A stretch of DNA of 32,481 nt from Smithella sp. (GTDB lineage Bacteria > Desulfobacterota > Syntrophia > Syntrophales > Smithellaceae). The position numbers and the translations under genes are program-made. Where the stretch lies: the NCBI GenBank assembly GCA_012522275.1, contig JAAYKU010000111.1, forward strand, positions 1 through 32,481. The letters are read 5' to 3'. Each line of letters begins with the position of its first letter. The stretch's first letter is position 1. Positions 1-7,228 of the stretch are shown here, in pieces. The notes under the pieces were generated by a model. That model saw nothing but the letters and a program-made list of their open reading frames with translations. It was not told the DNA's origin and did no database searches.

Positions 1-731
1 ATGCCGATCATGGTGCAGGCGGAAACAAACGCGATAATTTTTATCTTGCTGATGTTGATCCCGATGGAATGGGCGACATCCTCGTCGTCATTGATCGCCG
101 CCATCAAAAGACCATAGCGGGATTTGAGCACTTTATTGATGATCCACAGATATGTGAACATGATCACCGTGGAAATATAGCCGATAAAAAGAAAATTGTT
201 TTTGGCGTTGCCCGTATCCAGCAGAGGCACGATGCCGAAAAGTCCTGTGTCCCCCTTGAAAATGTCCGGGTAAATGAAAGTCACTTCAAGAAAAACCAGC
301 GGCAGCAGAAGTGTGAGCAAAACATAGTACAACCCCCGCGCCATCAGGACAAGCGGGCTGAATAAAAGAGCGGCGACCATACATGTCAAAATGGAAAAAG
401 GTAAAGTGATCAATGGCCCCCAGCCGTAGGCGATGCTCAAAAGGGCCGCCGTATAGCCTCCCACACCGATATAAAACTGCGGACCGAAATTCATCCGTCC
501 CGTCCCGATGGTCAAAAGCGCCAGCGGCATCGCGATGGCGGCGTAAATGTTGGCCGAAATCATCGTATTGATCAGCCCGGGGCTGACAAAATAAGATACC
601 GTCGGAAAAATAAACAGAACAACGGCCCAGATCAGTGTGTTGCGCCAGTAGCGCGGCTCAAGCACCCATTCCCATTTTTTGGTTCCCAGCCGGATGACGA
701 TACGGTCCCGCTTTAATTCCATTTCTACCAT
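1..731 (-). CDS. livM: Branched-chain amino acid-type ABC transporter permease LivM (3' part cut by window edge)
   Basis: Inner-membrane permease of a Liv (HAAT) family ABC importer, pairing with the LivH-type permease encoded just upstream. The reading frame is open to the window edge, so about 243 N-terminal residues are seen and the C-terminus is missing. The visible part has several hydrophobic segments. It ends in the family's cytoplasmic-loop pattern (AAINDDEDVAHSIGIN, followed by a KIKIIAFVSA stretch), which matches the LivM loop that contacts the ATPases. I chose the ATG at 731 (MVEMELKRD) because an AAGGAG sits about 8 bases upstream; it overlaps the livH stop by 7 bases, showing translational coupling. 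An ATG at 722 is an in-frame alternative. The livG/livF ATPase genes would be expected beyond the left edge. The true substrate may be an organic acid rather than an amino acid, given the neighbouring catabolic genes (inference). Confidence 0.9.
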   Translation of the reverse strand, partial: MVEMELKRDRIVIRLGTKKWEWVLEPRYWRNTLIWAVVLFIFPTVSYFVSPGLINTMISANIYAAIAMPLALLTIGTGRMNFGPQFYIGVGGYTAALLSIAYGWGPLITLPFSILTCMVAALLFSPLVLMARGLYYVLLTLLLPLVFLEVTFIYPDIFKGDTGLFGIVPLLDTGNAKNNFLFIGYISTVIMFTYLWIINKVLKSRYGLLMAAINDDEDVAHSIGINISKIKIIAFVSACTMIG

Positions 732-1600
732 AAAGATTCACTCCTTGCTAAGCCCTGAGGGCGGACAATCAGAACAACCATCACGACAATAAGTGCCGAC
801 AGATTCATGAAGCGCGGCTCGCTGATCACAAAACAGGACATGGCATGCGCAAGACCGATGATGTAACTGGCCAGGATGGTTCCTTTGATGTTGCCCAGGC
901 CTCCCAGGACCGCGACCAGAATGGCGGTAATCATGTACGTCCAGCCCATCTGCGGCTCGAGCGCCCAGACCGGCACTACAATCAGCGTTCCGATAATCAC
1001 CGGCACAAGGACAATCATCATCGTGAACATATAAAGCGTCTCCACATTGATGCCGACAATTTTCGACGAATAAATGTCCTGTGACAGGGCGCGGATGGCC
1101 ATCCCGGTTTTTGTTTTGACAAAAAACAGAACAAAGGCGCCGGTCATCAGCAAAGCGATTACCGAACCGACAACCTGTTGCTTGGGAACGACCACGCCGC
1201 CAATCTGAAATATGCCCGACATGAGCGTGGTATCCAGATAAACGCCCGCCTGTATCGGATAAAAATAGTTTGCCGCCTGTTCGACGATCAAGGCGATAAG
1301 CAGCAGTGCCGTCAAAAGGACATCCTCTGCGTTCAAGTATCTTTTGATTATCCCCTTATAAATCAGGGCCGCAATAATAAACTGGATTACAACCATTCCT
1401 AAAATTGAAGGTATCAGCGGCCAGTCCAGCGTCGTCATCAGCATCCAGGTGCCATAAGCCGTCAGAGGGAAGATGTAGGCATACCCGAGATGAAAAATCC
1501 GCAAAACCCCGCAGATCAGAGAAAAGCCGAGGGCAATGAGAAGATAAATCGAGCCCATAAGAAAAGTGTACACCAACACATTCTCAACATAAACTAGCAT
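725..1600 (-). CDS. livH: Branched-chain amino acid-type ABC transporter permease LivH
   Basis: Inner-membrane permease of a Liv-type ABC importer, 291 residues, the normal length for LivH. It is almost entirely hydrophobic helices. Family landmarks are the N-terminal ALGFSLICGVLRIFHLGYAY stretch, the loop KTKTGMAIRALSQDIYSSKIVGIN (cytoplasmic coupling loop), the AVLGGLGNIKGTILASYIIG stretch, and the C-terminal VLIVRPQGL ending. The start ATG at 1600 is preceded by GAGGGTG at a usable distance. It overlaps livM by 7 bases. Unusually, the cognate-looking binding protein gene (2825-4057) is divergent and 1.2 kb away rather than co-transcribed. A candidate minus-strand promoter lies far upstream at 2139-2111. 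Substrate specificity cannot be read from the permease. Confidence 0.93.
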   Translation of the reverse strand: MLVYVENVLVYTFLMGSIYLLIALGFSLICGVLRIFHLGYAYIFPLTAYGTWMLMTTLDWPLIPSILGMVVIQFIIAALIYKGIIKRYLNAEDVLLTALLLIALIVEQAANYFYPIQAGVYLDTTLMSGIFQIGGVVVPKQQVVGSVIALLMTGAFVLFFVKTKTGMAIRALSQDIYSSKIVGINVETLYMFTMMIVLVPVIIGTLIVVPVWALEPQMGWTYMITAILVAVLGGLGNIKGTILASYIIGLAHAMSCFVISEPRFMNLSALIVVMVVLIVRPQGLARSESLW

Positions 1601-1850
1601 ACTTTTTCACCCTCAATATTTTTGAACTGATTCTTTACTGCACAATACAAAGTTCCCTGATGAAAAGGAACACTTCCTGAGATTCAGCTGATACCGGATA
1701 GCGCAAAATCCGGACCACCGGGTAAAGACACAAACAGCCGTCGGTTCAGCGTGCGGCAACAACATAGGTTTTTGAAAGCATCGGAACTTGTTTGTCGGGG
1801 GTTATGAAGTACTGACAACGATTTGAAAACTTGAATAGTGTTATTGGCCG

Positions 1851-1876
1851 GCGCAATTCCCGTACGGGCATTGCGC
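1851..1876. repeat. 26-base near-perfect palindrome
   Basis: The segment reads GCGCAAT, one unmatched base, CCCGTACGGG, one unmatched base, ATTGCGC; it differs from its reverse complement at only one symmetric pair. As RNA it could form a long hairpin, and as DNA it could be a two-fold protein site. There is no following T-run, so it is not an intrinsic terminator. Function unknown. Confidence 0.6.
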
Positions 1877-2110
1877 GGAACGGTCTTAAGATGGGTATGC
1901 ATTATATGCTGAACATCTTTGAACACAGAAGATGCTGCGAACACAGGGCCTCCAAAGCTTCCAGATGTAGAATCGGTCCTATTTACAGGGTCTTCCGTTT
2001 GGTTATGAAATCCAAACAGCATCTCCTAAAAACCTTGAATCCTTCACCAGCTTGGCAACTGCTCACATACCACGTCGCTTCAAAATGAAAAAACGAAGCA
2101 GACGGCGTTG

Positions 2111-2139
2111 AGTTTAAAGCAGATCTGGTTTTTTGTCAA
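2111..2139 (-). promoter_or_regulatory. Candidate sigma-70 promoter reading towards livH
   Basis: On the minus strand TTGACA (2139-2134), a 17-base spacer and TAAACT (2116-2111) form a plausible sigma-70 promoter, with the same TTGACAAAA start as promoters at 2484, 5806 and 7938. A degenerate CAACGCCGTCTG lies immediately downstream (2110-2099), possibly a decayed version of the TetR-type operator. It would give livH an unusually long leader of about 500 bases, which lowers confidence. Confidence 0.35.
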
Positions 2140-2483
2140 TGACAAAAAATTCCGCGCCATTAATTTTGTGAACTTAAAACCTCTGACCACCGTTACTGTA
2201 CGTGACCGCCGGCATGCTTTGCCAAAAATTATTTTTTTGCGCATCCGGCAGCGCACGGCAACAGCCAAAATATCCGGGCAAAGAAACCGAAACGACATTA
2301 CACAAAAATCACACCACCGATGAGGTGGTCTTCTCGACCAATTGGACACGATTTTCATATGACAACCTGGGGATATGTGGAAAAAGCAATTTTCGACTCT
2401 TCAGCCTCATTTTAACAAGCAGGATCGACTTTTCATCATTGCGTCATACCCGCAACCGGCGCGGGAAAGCGAAAAATTAATGC

Positions 2484-2528
2484 TTGACAAAACAAAGCCA
2501 TCTTAATATGAGAAACGACATTCGTTAT
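2484..2528 (+). promoter_or_regulatory. Promoter with TetR-type operator for the binding-protein gene
   Basis: TTGACA (2484-2489), 17-base spacer, TATGAG (2507-2512), followed by AACGA-CAT-TCGTT (2514-2526), an inverted repeat. The CGTT half-site starts 39 bases after the start of the -35 box, exactly as in the promoters at 5655 (minus) and 7938 (plus), which carry the perfect CAACGATCGTTG. Here the match is degraded on the left arm. It reads towards the binding-protein gene with a leader of about 300 bases. Confidence 0.55.
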
Positions 2529-2611
2529 ACAGATTTTTACGAACAGGTTTTTTGCGGCAGCTTTGTCTGCTGAAAGGTTGGTGTAGAAATATAAACCACC
2601 GCTTGTCATTA

Positions 2612-2791
2612 GATGCACGCGAGAGTCCTGCAGGCTACAGTGCATCATTAAAATCCGTGTTCCGTCGAATCAATCGCGGGTGGAGTTTATGCAAAATATC
2701 ATACAGGCGTTAATGCTTGATAGGTTAAGTAAAAGACGGCAGGCTGTAAAAAGCAGTTCTAAACACCGCGTCATGAAAATCTGTTCATGAC
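2612..2791 (+). other. Structured leader of the binding-protein gene
   Basis: The predicted transcript from 2484 to 2824 contains a GATGCAC/GTGCATC stem (2612-2618 with 2640-2646) enclosing the self-complementary CCTGCAGG (2627-2634). A second perfect 7-bp stem GTCATGA/TCATGAC (2770-2776 with 2785-2791) ends about 30 bases before the start codon. I do not recognise a known riboswitch class. Attenuation, an RNA-protein site or mRNA stabilisation are all possible. Confidence 0.35.
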
Positions 2792-2824
2792 CGGAATTTT
2801 TATCCAGAGAAGGGGGATATAGCA

Positions 2825-4057
2825 ATGAAGAGTTGGAAAGCGTTACTTTGTACTGTGTTAACGGCTGTATTACTGACGTGGGCCGCGGCAGCTTTCGCGG
2901 ATGAAATTGTCATTGGTTTTTCGGCACCTTTGAGCGGGCCTGCCGCCGAGTACGGCCAGGATTGCATGTATGGCGTCGATATGGCTATCAAAGAACTCAA
3001 CGCGGCCGGCGGCGTCACCGTCGGAGGGAAAAAATACACGTTCAAAATGGAAAGGCTCGACGACCGCATGGACCCGACTCAGGCCAAAAACAATGCCCTG
3101 CGTCTGGTAAACCAGAACAAGGCAATCGTTGTTTTCAGCCCCAACTTCACTTCTGCGGCGGCCATCATGGGCATTCAACCGGCCAATTTCATCCTTGCGG
3201 CCTACACCAGCATTCACGTTCTTCTGGATAAGGGACACCCGATGATCATCACGGCTGTGCCGAGCTTCATGACTTATGCGCAGGTTTTCGTCAACACAGC
3301 TTGGGAAAACGGCTGGCGCTCCTACGCCAGTATCGTGACCACCGGCGGCTATGGCGATGCCTGGCGCAAAGCGTTTCATAGTTTTTGGGCCAACAAAGGC
3401 GGACGCAATGTCGGCGACTTCCCCGCTAACTACTATGCTGAGACCGACTACTCCGCTCAACTCACCGCGGCGCTGGCTAAAAAACCCGACTTTCTGCTCA
3501 TTGGCGGCCCCTCGGCCCCGACCGTGCTGGTCATCGAGCAGGCCAGAGCCCTCGGCTTTAAAGGCGGCTTCGTTGTCATCGACCAGGCCAAGCCGGACTA
3601 TATTACCAAAGTCATCAAAGACATGAAGACCCTCGAAGGAATGATCAGCACCGGTGACCTGGTAAGACTTCCTCTGCCCGCAGTGCCCGGCTTCAGCGAG
3701 AGATTCAGAGCCGCGTATAAAAGAGAAATGACTGCAGAATGCGTGCTGCATTACAATCCGATGAAAGTTATCGCCAAAACTATCCAGCAGTGCCAGTCGC
3801 TGGACCCGGTCGTTATCCGCCGCAATATTCCGAAGGCGCTGCCGACTCTCGGCGATGTCGTCCCCAATGAACTGTTCGGCATGAACGACCAGGGCTTCAT
3901 GTACTGCGGCCTGATCACGCAACAAGTGAAAAACGGCAAGTTTACGAAAGTAAATTATCTGTTCACCTTTCCCAAGACCAAGGCTGAATTTGATAAATAC
4001 AAGAAGATGAGCAAGAGCACAGAGCCTGACATGATTCAGTGGGTGCCCCTCAACTAA
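2825..4057 (+). CDS. Periplasmic substrate-binding protein of a Liv-type ABC transporter
   Basis: Extracytoplasmic ligand-binding protein (type I periplasmic binding fold, Peripla_BP_6/LivJ family) that would deliver a ligand to the LivHM permease. It has 410 residues. A clear signal peptide (MKSWKALLC followed by a hydrophobic run) ends at AFA about residue 25, and the mature protein begins DEIVIGFSAPLSGPAAEYGQD, the classic family opening. Also typical are the stretches DDRMDPTQAKNNALRLVNQ and GGYGDAWRKAF. SD-like GGGGAT precedes the ATG. The gene is monocistronic, ended by a strong terminator at 4092-4135, and probably under the TetR-type promoter at 2484. The permease genes are on the opposite strand. 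The ligand is unknown; context (beta-oxidation-type and hydrolase genes) makes a carboxylate as likely as a branched-chain amino acid (inference). Confidence 0.92.
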   Translation: MKSWKALLCTVLTAVLLTWAAAAFADEIVIGFSAPLSGPAAEYGQDCMYGVDMAIKELNAAGGVTVGGKKYTFKMERLDDRMDPTQAKNNALRLVNQNKAIVVFSPNFTSAAAIMGIQPANFILAAYTSIHVLLDKGHPMIITAVPSFMTYAQVFVNTAWENGWRSYASIVTTGGYGDAWRKAFHSFWANKGGRNVGDFPANYYAETDYSAQLTAALAKKPDFLLIGGPSAPTVLVIEQARALGFKGGFVVIDQAKPDYITKVIKDMKTLEGMISTGDLVRLPLPAVPGFSERFRAAYKREMTAECVLHYNPMKVIAKTIQQCQSLDPVVIRRNIPKALPTLGDVVPNELFGMNDQGFMYCGLITQQVKNGKFTKVNYLFTFPKTKAEFDKYKKMSKSTEPDMIQWVPLN

Positions 4058-4091
4058 TCGACTGGGCACAGTTTCAGGCCGGTTACGGAAA

Positions 4092-4135
4092 AAAGCCCCC
4101 TTGCTTCACGTGAAGCAAGGGGGCTTTCATTTTTT
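4092..4135 (+). terminator. Strong rho-independent terminator
   Basis: Perfect 18-bp inverted repeat centred on CACGTG (4107-4112), arms 4092-4109 and 4110-4127 with a GCCCCC/GGGGGC base, followed by CA and a run of T at 4131-4138. It ends the binding-protein transcript. Confidence 0.93.
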
Positions 4136-4246
4136 TTTATACAGCAATGGGGGCAAAACAAGCGGCGCTATCGGCTTGTAGTGAAAAAAACCGGTGCGCC
4201 GCAAAGGGTTTTTCCGATTCCTCGGATGATCAGTGCCAGCGCCCGG

Positions 4247-4630
4247 TTATGGAGAAAGTATCGCTTTAAAAGTCACAGGGTCCGTGGCATAAAGAACAAC
4301 CCGCTCCACTCCTTCCGCGCGGGATTCATGCACCTTGAGATACCCCGGATCGGAGGTCATTTTAAGGAAGGCCTTTCTCGACGGATATTGGACAAGCATC
4401 AACAGATCCCAGTCCTCCTTTCCCTGCAGCAGCTCTTTGGGCTTGCCGAAATATATTACTTTCGCGCCTGCCGCATCGACAAAGGGCCCGGACTCCTTAA
4501 TATAACGAAAATAAGATTCCCGTCCCCCGGCTTTTTTGAACTTCAACAGGTTGAGCATAACAAAAGGCCCATCACTGGGATTGTCCGCCAGTGCGCGAAA
4601 CTGGTCTTCATTGCTTTCCATACCGGACAC
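4247..4630 (-). CDS. DUF1330 family protein
   Basis: Small cytoplasmic protein of 127 residues, a typical length for the DUF1330 (dimeric alpha-beta barrel) family, whose function is unknown. Recognisable family pattern: PFVMLNLLKFK near residue 23, GRESYFRYIKE, AKVIYFGKP, then WDLLMLVQYPSRKAFLKMTSDPGY with the conserved YPSR-AF-M-DP-Y spacing, and ERVVLYA near the end. I use the GTG at 4630 because GGGAGG lies 7-8 bases before it; an ATG at 4621 would be too far from this site. It lies 75 bases downstream of the alpha/beta hydrolase gene on the same strand, with a GC-rich hairpin plus TTTT (about 4691-4661) between them that could reduce read-through. Likely co-expressed with the hydrolase; role unknown. 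Confidence 0.8.
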   Translation of the reverse strand: MSGMESNEDQFRALADNPSDGPFVMLNLLKFKKAGGRESYFRYIKESGPFVDAAGAKVIYFGKPKELLQGKEDWDLLMLVQYPSRKAFLKMTSDPGYLKVHESRAEGVERVVLYATDPVTFKAILSP

Positions 4631-4705
4631 GGCTCACCCTCCCTGATAATTCTTTACTGAAAAGGCCGGTCCCCGGCCATCCTGCCGGCCGGAGACCAAG
4701 AGTAT

Positions 4706-5572
4706 TTATTTGAAAAAACTGTTCATCGCCTCTGCAACTTCCTGCGGCTTTTCTTCCTGCAGGAAATGTGCAGCTTTAATTTGGACCACTTCTATCGAAT
4801 CAAAGCAATCTTCCAGATGCATGATGTTCGCCGGTATGATGACTGTATCTTCATTGCCGTAAATGTAGAGTGAAGGCATGGTAAAACGCTTTCCGGCAAG
4901 ACTCGCCCAATGCTGCGCGTCGAGCGGCATCGCCCGGTACAAAGAAGCAGCGGTCGCCGGCGTGTTTTCAATGCTGTAGCAGCGGATGTATTCGGCTATC
5001 GCATCCCGGGGAATAATTCCGTCCTGGCCCTTCTGTCCGAAGAAAAAGCTGACCCATGTTTTTTCATTCCCTTTGATCATCACCTCGGGGAGAATCGGCT
5101 GCATCTGGAAATACTGGTACCAGTAAGGGAAGTATCGAATAGCGATCATCGCTTTGGTTACTTCCTCCGCCCCTTTGAGATTTGTCAGAACGGGAATGTT
5201 CATGATGACAAATTTTTTCACCCGCTCCGGCTGCAAAAAAGCCAGTTCCTGTGCCACAATGCCACCCCAGTCGTGACCGACCAGAAAGAAATCTTTGATG
5301 CCCATGGCATCGAGAACCTCTATGATATCTTTGGCCAGTTCAACTTTCTGGTAGGCTTTCACATCAAGGGTGCGCTCGGAATCACCCAATCCGCGTAAAT
5401 CAGGTGCGATCACCCGCCATTGCGGGTCAAGGAATTTCGTCACCCCCTCCCAGCAGTACGAACTTTCCGGCCACCCGTGGATCATCACCACCGGGAAGCC
5501 GTCTTTGTTGCCCCGGTCCCGAACGTTGAATGTTCCTCTCGCTACTTTGACTTTTTCTGTTTTCATGTTCAT
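4706..5572 (-). CDS. Alpha/beta hydrolase, epoxide-hydrolase-like
   Basis: Cytoplasmic alpha/beta-hydrolase of 288 residues, closest by motif to soluble epoxide hydrolases and haloalkane dehalogenases. Oxyanion motif HGWPESSYCW at 32-41; nucleophile elbow GHDWGG at 99-104 with aspartate (D101) rather than serine, as in enzymes acting through an alkyl-enzyme ester; candidate acid D242 (GNEDTVI); catalytic H269 (AAHFLQEEKP). SLYRAM near 210-215 could be the epoxide-hydrolase cap-tyrosine motif (Y212), favouring that activity over dehalogenation (inference). The ATG at 5572 is chosen because AAGGAGG precedes it by about 9 bases; the open frame extends a little further upstream without support. 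A perfect CAACGATCGTTG operator and a good promoter lie just upstream (5612-5655). Natural substrate unknown. Confidence 0.85.
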   Translation of the reverse strand: MNMKTEKVKVARGTFNVRDRGNKDGFPVVMIHGWPESSYCWEGVTKFLDPQWRVIAPDLRGLGDSERTLDVKAYQKVELAKDIIEVLDAMGIKDFFLVGHDWGGIVAQELAFLQPERVKKFVIMNIPVLTNLKGAEEVTKAMIAIRYFPYWYQYFQMQPILPEVMIKGNEKTWVSFFFGQKGQDGIIPRDAIAEYIRCYSIENTPATAASLYRAMPLDAQHWASLAGKRFTMPSLYIYGNEDTVIIPANIMHLEDCFDSIEVVQIKAAHFLQEEKPQEVAEAMNSFFK

Positions 5573-5611
5573 ATCATTCCTCCTTAAGGATAAGTGCCGG
5601 TAAAATATATA

Positions 5612-5655
5612 CAACGATCGTTGGTTGTAATAAATTGAAGGAGTGTCCCTGTCAA
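5612..5655 (-). promoter_or_regulatory. Promoter with perfect TetR-type operator for the hydrolase gene
   Basis: On the minus strand TTGACA (5655-5650), 17-base spacer, TATTAC (5632-5627), then the perfect 12-bp palindrome CAACGATCGTTG (5623-5612). The CGTT half begins 39 bases after the -35 start, matching the promoters at 2484 and 7938. The site overlaps the expected start point, the arrangement of a repressor operator. An identical palindrome lies at 7970-7981 next to the tetR gene. Confidence 0.8.
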
Positions 5656-6046
5656 GGTTTATTTAGCGTCCGCCGCCGCCGGCTTGTTTCTTACCCGTTC
5701 TCTTCCCGGCCTCATCCCACCTTCAGCATCCCAGCCGGTCCCTTGCGCATAATTATACATAGTTGCCGAAAAATCAAACAATTAGAGGGTTATTTGAAAA
5801 ACATCTTGACAAAACGCGCCTTTCTCCATTAATGGATTTGAACTGACGTCCGTTGTAAAGAGGAACCGACAGGAGAAAATCAAATAAGCTTTTAAGGAGA
5901 AGCACTCACGCACTACCCGCCTCAACACACTGCAGCAGGTCCACCCCCGCGAATCAATGACCAGTATCAGGGAAATAACCGCTGATTATTAAGACCTTAC
6001 GGTAGAGTATAGGCTAAACCAAAAAATATTATAAAGGAGATGTTCT
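5656..6046. other. Divergent intergenic region and flavoprotein leader
   Basis: No gene is seen. The left half is pyrimidine-rich without motifs I recognise. A promoter sits at 5806 and the rest (about 5857-6046) would be an untranslated leader of nearly 190 bases for the flavoprotein gene. Two AGGAG sequences (near 5871 and 5896) are not followed by a credible small gene. Confidence 0.5.
5806..5857 (+). promoter_or_regulatory. Promoter with degenerate TetR-type operator for the flavoprotein gene
   Basis: TTGACA (5806-5811), 17-base spacer, TTAATG (5829-5834; TAATGG at 18 bases is an alternative), followed by AACTGACGTCCGTTGTA (5841-5857). This shares 13 of 17 positions with the corresponding stretch around the perfect operator at 5612-5623, but its CGTTGT half starts 45 rather than 39 bases from the -35 start. 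The promoter begins TTGACAAAAC like those at 2484 and 7938. Confidence 0.5.
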
Positions 6047-7162
6047 ATGATCAAGACAAGACTGACCGAAAAACTCGGGATTAAATATCCCATTATTCAG
6101 GCGGGCATGGGTCCGTTCTCCAACAACAACCTTTGCGTGGCCGCGGCCAACGCGGGCGTGCTGGGCCTGCTGTCCACCAGCGGTCTTTTCAACAAACATG
6201 ACCAGCCCTGGGTATACAATGCCTTTTGCGACACGGGTGAAGCCAACCGTGATGACGACATGGCCACTGTGCTGGAAACGGTTCTGAAACGCACCCACCG
6301 CCTGGTCAAAGACAAGGGCGGCGTTTTCGGCCCCAACGTGATGGTCTCCGCCGAGCTCAAAGAAAAGGCAAATATCATGATCGAAACGGCCATCAAAGTG
6401 CGGGAAGAAAATCCGGAAATGAAAAAGACACTGAAGGTGATATACACCTCCGCCGGTGACCCGATGGGCTGGGGTGACAAAATTAAAGGCGCGGGGTTTA
6501 CCTGGATTCACATTATCCCATCTGTCCGCGCCGCCATGCGCTGCAAAAAAGCCGGCGTGGATATAATTGTCGCTTCCGGCCACGAAGGCGGCTTCCATAC
6601 ACATTGGGAACCGCTGCACTCGATGGTTTTATTCCCCGCCGTAGTGGAGGCGGTCTCCGATGAAAATACCCTCGTAGTAGGCGGAGGAGGCGTATCCGAC
6701 GGCAAAACTCTGGCCGCTTCGCTGGCGATGGGTTTGGACGGCGTGCTCATGGGAACCCGCTTTCTGGCCACACAGGAAAGTGATTTCCCGCCTTTGTGGA
6801 AACAGTCCGTTGTAGAAGCTCAGGACCGCGGCACACTGGTGGCCCGCGGATATGTGGGACCGGCCCGCTGGCTGAGAACCCCTCGCAGTGAAGAGCACGC
6901 GGTCAACACACTGAAAAAATCGCCGGGCGTGTTTCTGGGAACGCCTGACAGCTACATGGACATGGAAGATATGTCTTTGATCGAATATGAAAACGAATCA
7001 ATCAAGGCCGTTTTCGAAGGCGATAAAGAAAAGGCGATGATGGCTGCCGGAGAGTGCGCTCAACGAATCAGCGACATGCCTAAGGTGGAGGACCTGGTGA
7101 AATCGATTGCCTCTGAAGCAGAAGAAATCATCGGCGGCATGGCTAAAAAATATCTGGGATAA
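6047..7162 (+). CDS. Nitronate monooxygenase / NPD-FabK family FMN protein
   Basis: FMN-dependent TIM-barrel enzyme of 371 residues. Family landmarks: YPIIQAGMG at 14-22 (N-terminal flavin-site strand), VASGHEGGFH at 176-185 corresponding to the family's GGH-G segment, VGGGGVSDG at 211-219 and LMGTRFLA at 234-241 forming the FMN phosphate site. Such proteins are annotated as nitronate monooxygenase (2-nitropropane dioxygenase) or enoyl-ACP reductase II (FabK); in an apparently anaerobic organism the oxygenase label is doubtful and a reductase or desaturating role on an acyl thioester is possible (inference). The ATG follows AAAGGAG at good spacing. The gene is monocistronic, between a TetR-type promoter (5806) and a bidirectional terminator (7176-7214). 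The long C-terminal part from about residue 290 is helical and charged. Confidence 0.85.
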   Translation: MIKTRLTEKLGIKYPIIQAGMGPFSNNNLCVAAANAGVLGLLSTSGLFNKHDQPWVYNAFCDTGEANRDDDMATVLETVLKRTHRLVKDKGGVFGPNVMVSAELKEKANIMIETAIKVREENPEMKKTLKVIYTSAGDPMGWGDKIKGAGFTWIHIIPSVRAAMRCKKAGVDIIVASGHEGGFHTHWEPLHSMVLFPAVVEAVSDENTLVVGGGGVSDGKTLAASLAMGLDGVLMGTRFLATQESDFPPLWKQSVVEAQDRGTLVARGYVGPARWLRTPRSEEHAVNTLKKSPGVFLGTPDSYMDMEDMSLIEYENESIKAVFEGDKEKAMMAAGECAQRISDMPKVEDLVKSIASEAEEIIGGMAKKYLG

Positions 7163-7175
7163 AACTCCTGCAAAA

Positions 7176-7214
7176 CCGAATAAAAAAGCCGGCGGAGCCG
7201 GCTTTTTTATTCGG
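7176..7214. terminator. Bidirectional rho-independent terminator
   Basis: Perfect inverted repeat with 18-base arms (7176-7193 and 7197-7214), a GCCGGC core flanked by A6 on one side and T6 on the other. It can terminate both the flavoprotein gene (plus) and tetR (minus, stop at 7229). Confidence 0.92.
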
Positions 7215-7228
7215 TCACGCCGTCCGGA

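Larger units (their letters stand above)
1601..2824. other. Long non-coding divergent region between livH and the binding-protein gene
   Basis: About 1.2 kb without a credible gene. Short open frames here (for example 1684-2022 minus and 1831-2088 plus) lack family features and a convincing ribosome-binding site. The stretch is AT-rich and full of small inverted repeats: a 26-base near-perfect palindrome (1851-1876), a 10-bp-arm inverted repeat with a 1-base centre (2129-2149), an ACCACC/GGTGGT hairpin (2313-2329), and hairpins in the leader of the binding-protein gene. GAAACGACATT occurs twice (2289-2299 and 2512-2522); the second copy is part of the proposed TetR-type site. It may be a large control region, or include a decayed gene or small RNA; the sequence alone does not decide. 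Confidence 0.6.

Noticed and set aside
1684-2088. Two overlapping open frames (1684-2022 minus, 1831-2088 plus) in the large gap
   Set aside because: No family resemblance and no convincing ribosome-binding site; both are interrupted by the 26-base palindrome region and look like chance frames.
2129-2149. Perfect TTTTTTGTCA/TGACAAAAAA inverted repeat taken as a terminator
   Set aside because: The centre is a single base, too short for an RNA loop at full pairing, and the stem is A/T-rich; it is better read as overlapping a candidate minus-strand promoter.
2870-4069. 399-codon minus-strand open frame opposite the binding-protein gene
   Set aside because: It is antisense to a gene with a signal peptide and clear family motifs; the protein has no recognisable domain and no ribosome-binding site was evident.
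6047-7162. Naming the flavoprotein FabK (enoyl-ACP reductase II)
   Set aside because: Motifs fit the wider NPD/FabK family but the context is catabolic and regulated by a TetR-type operator; motif reading alone cannot separate the activities, so only the family is stated.
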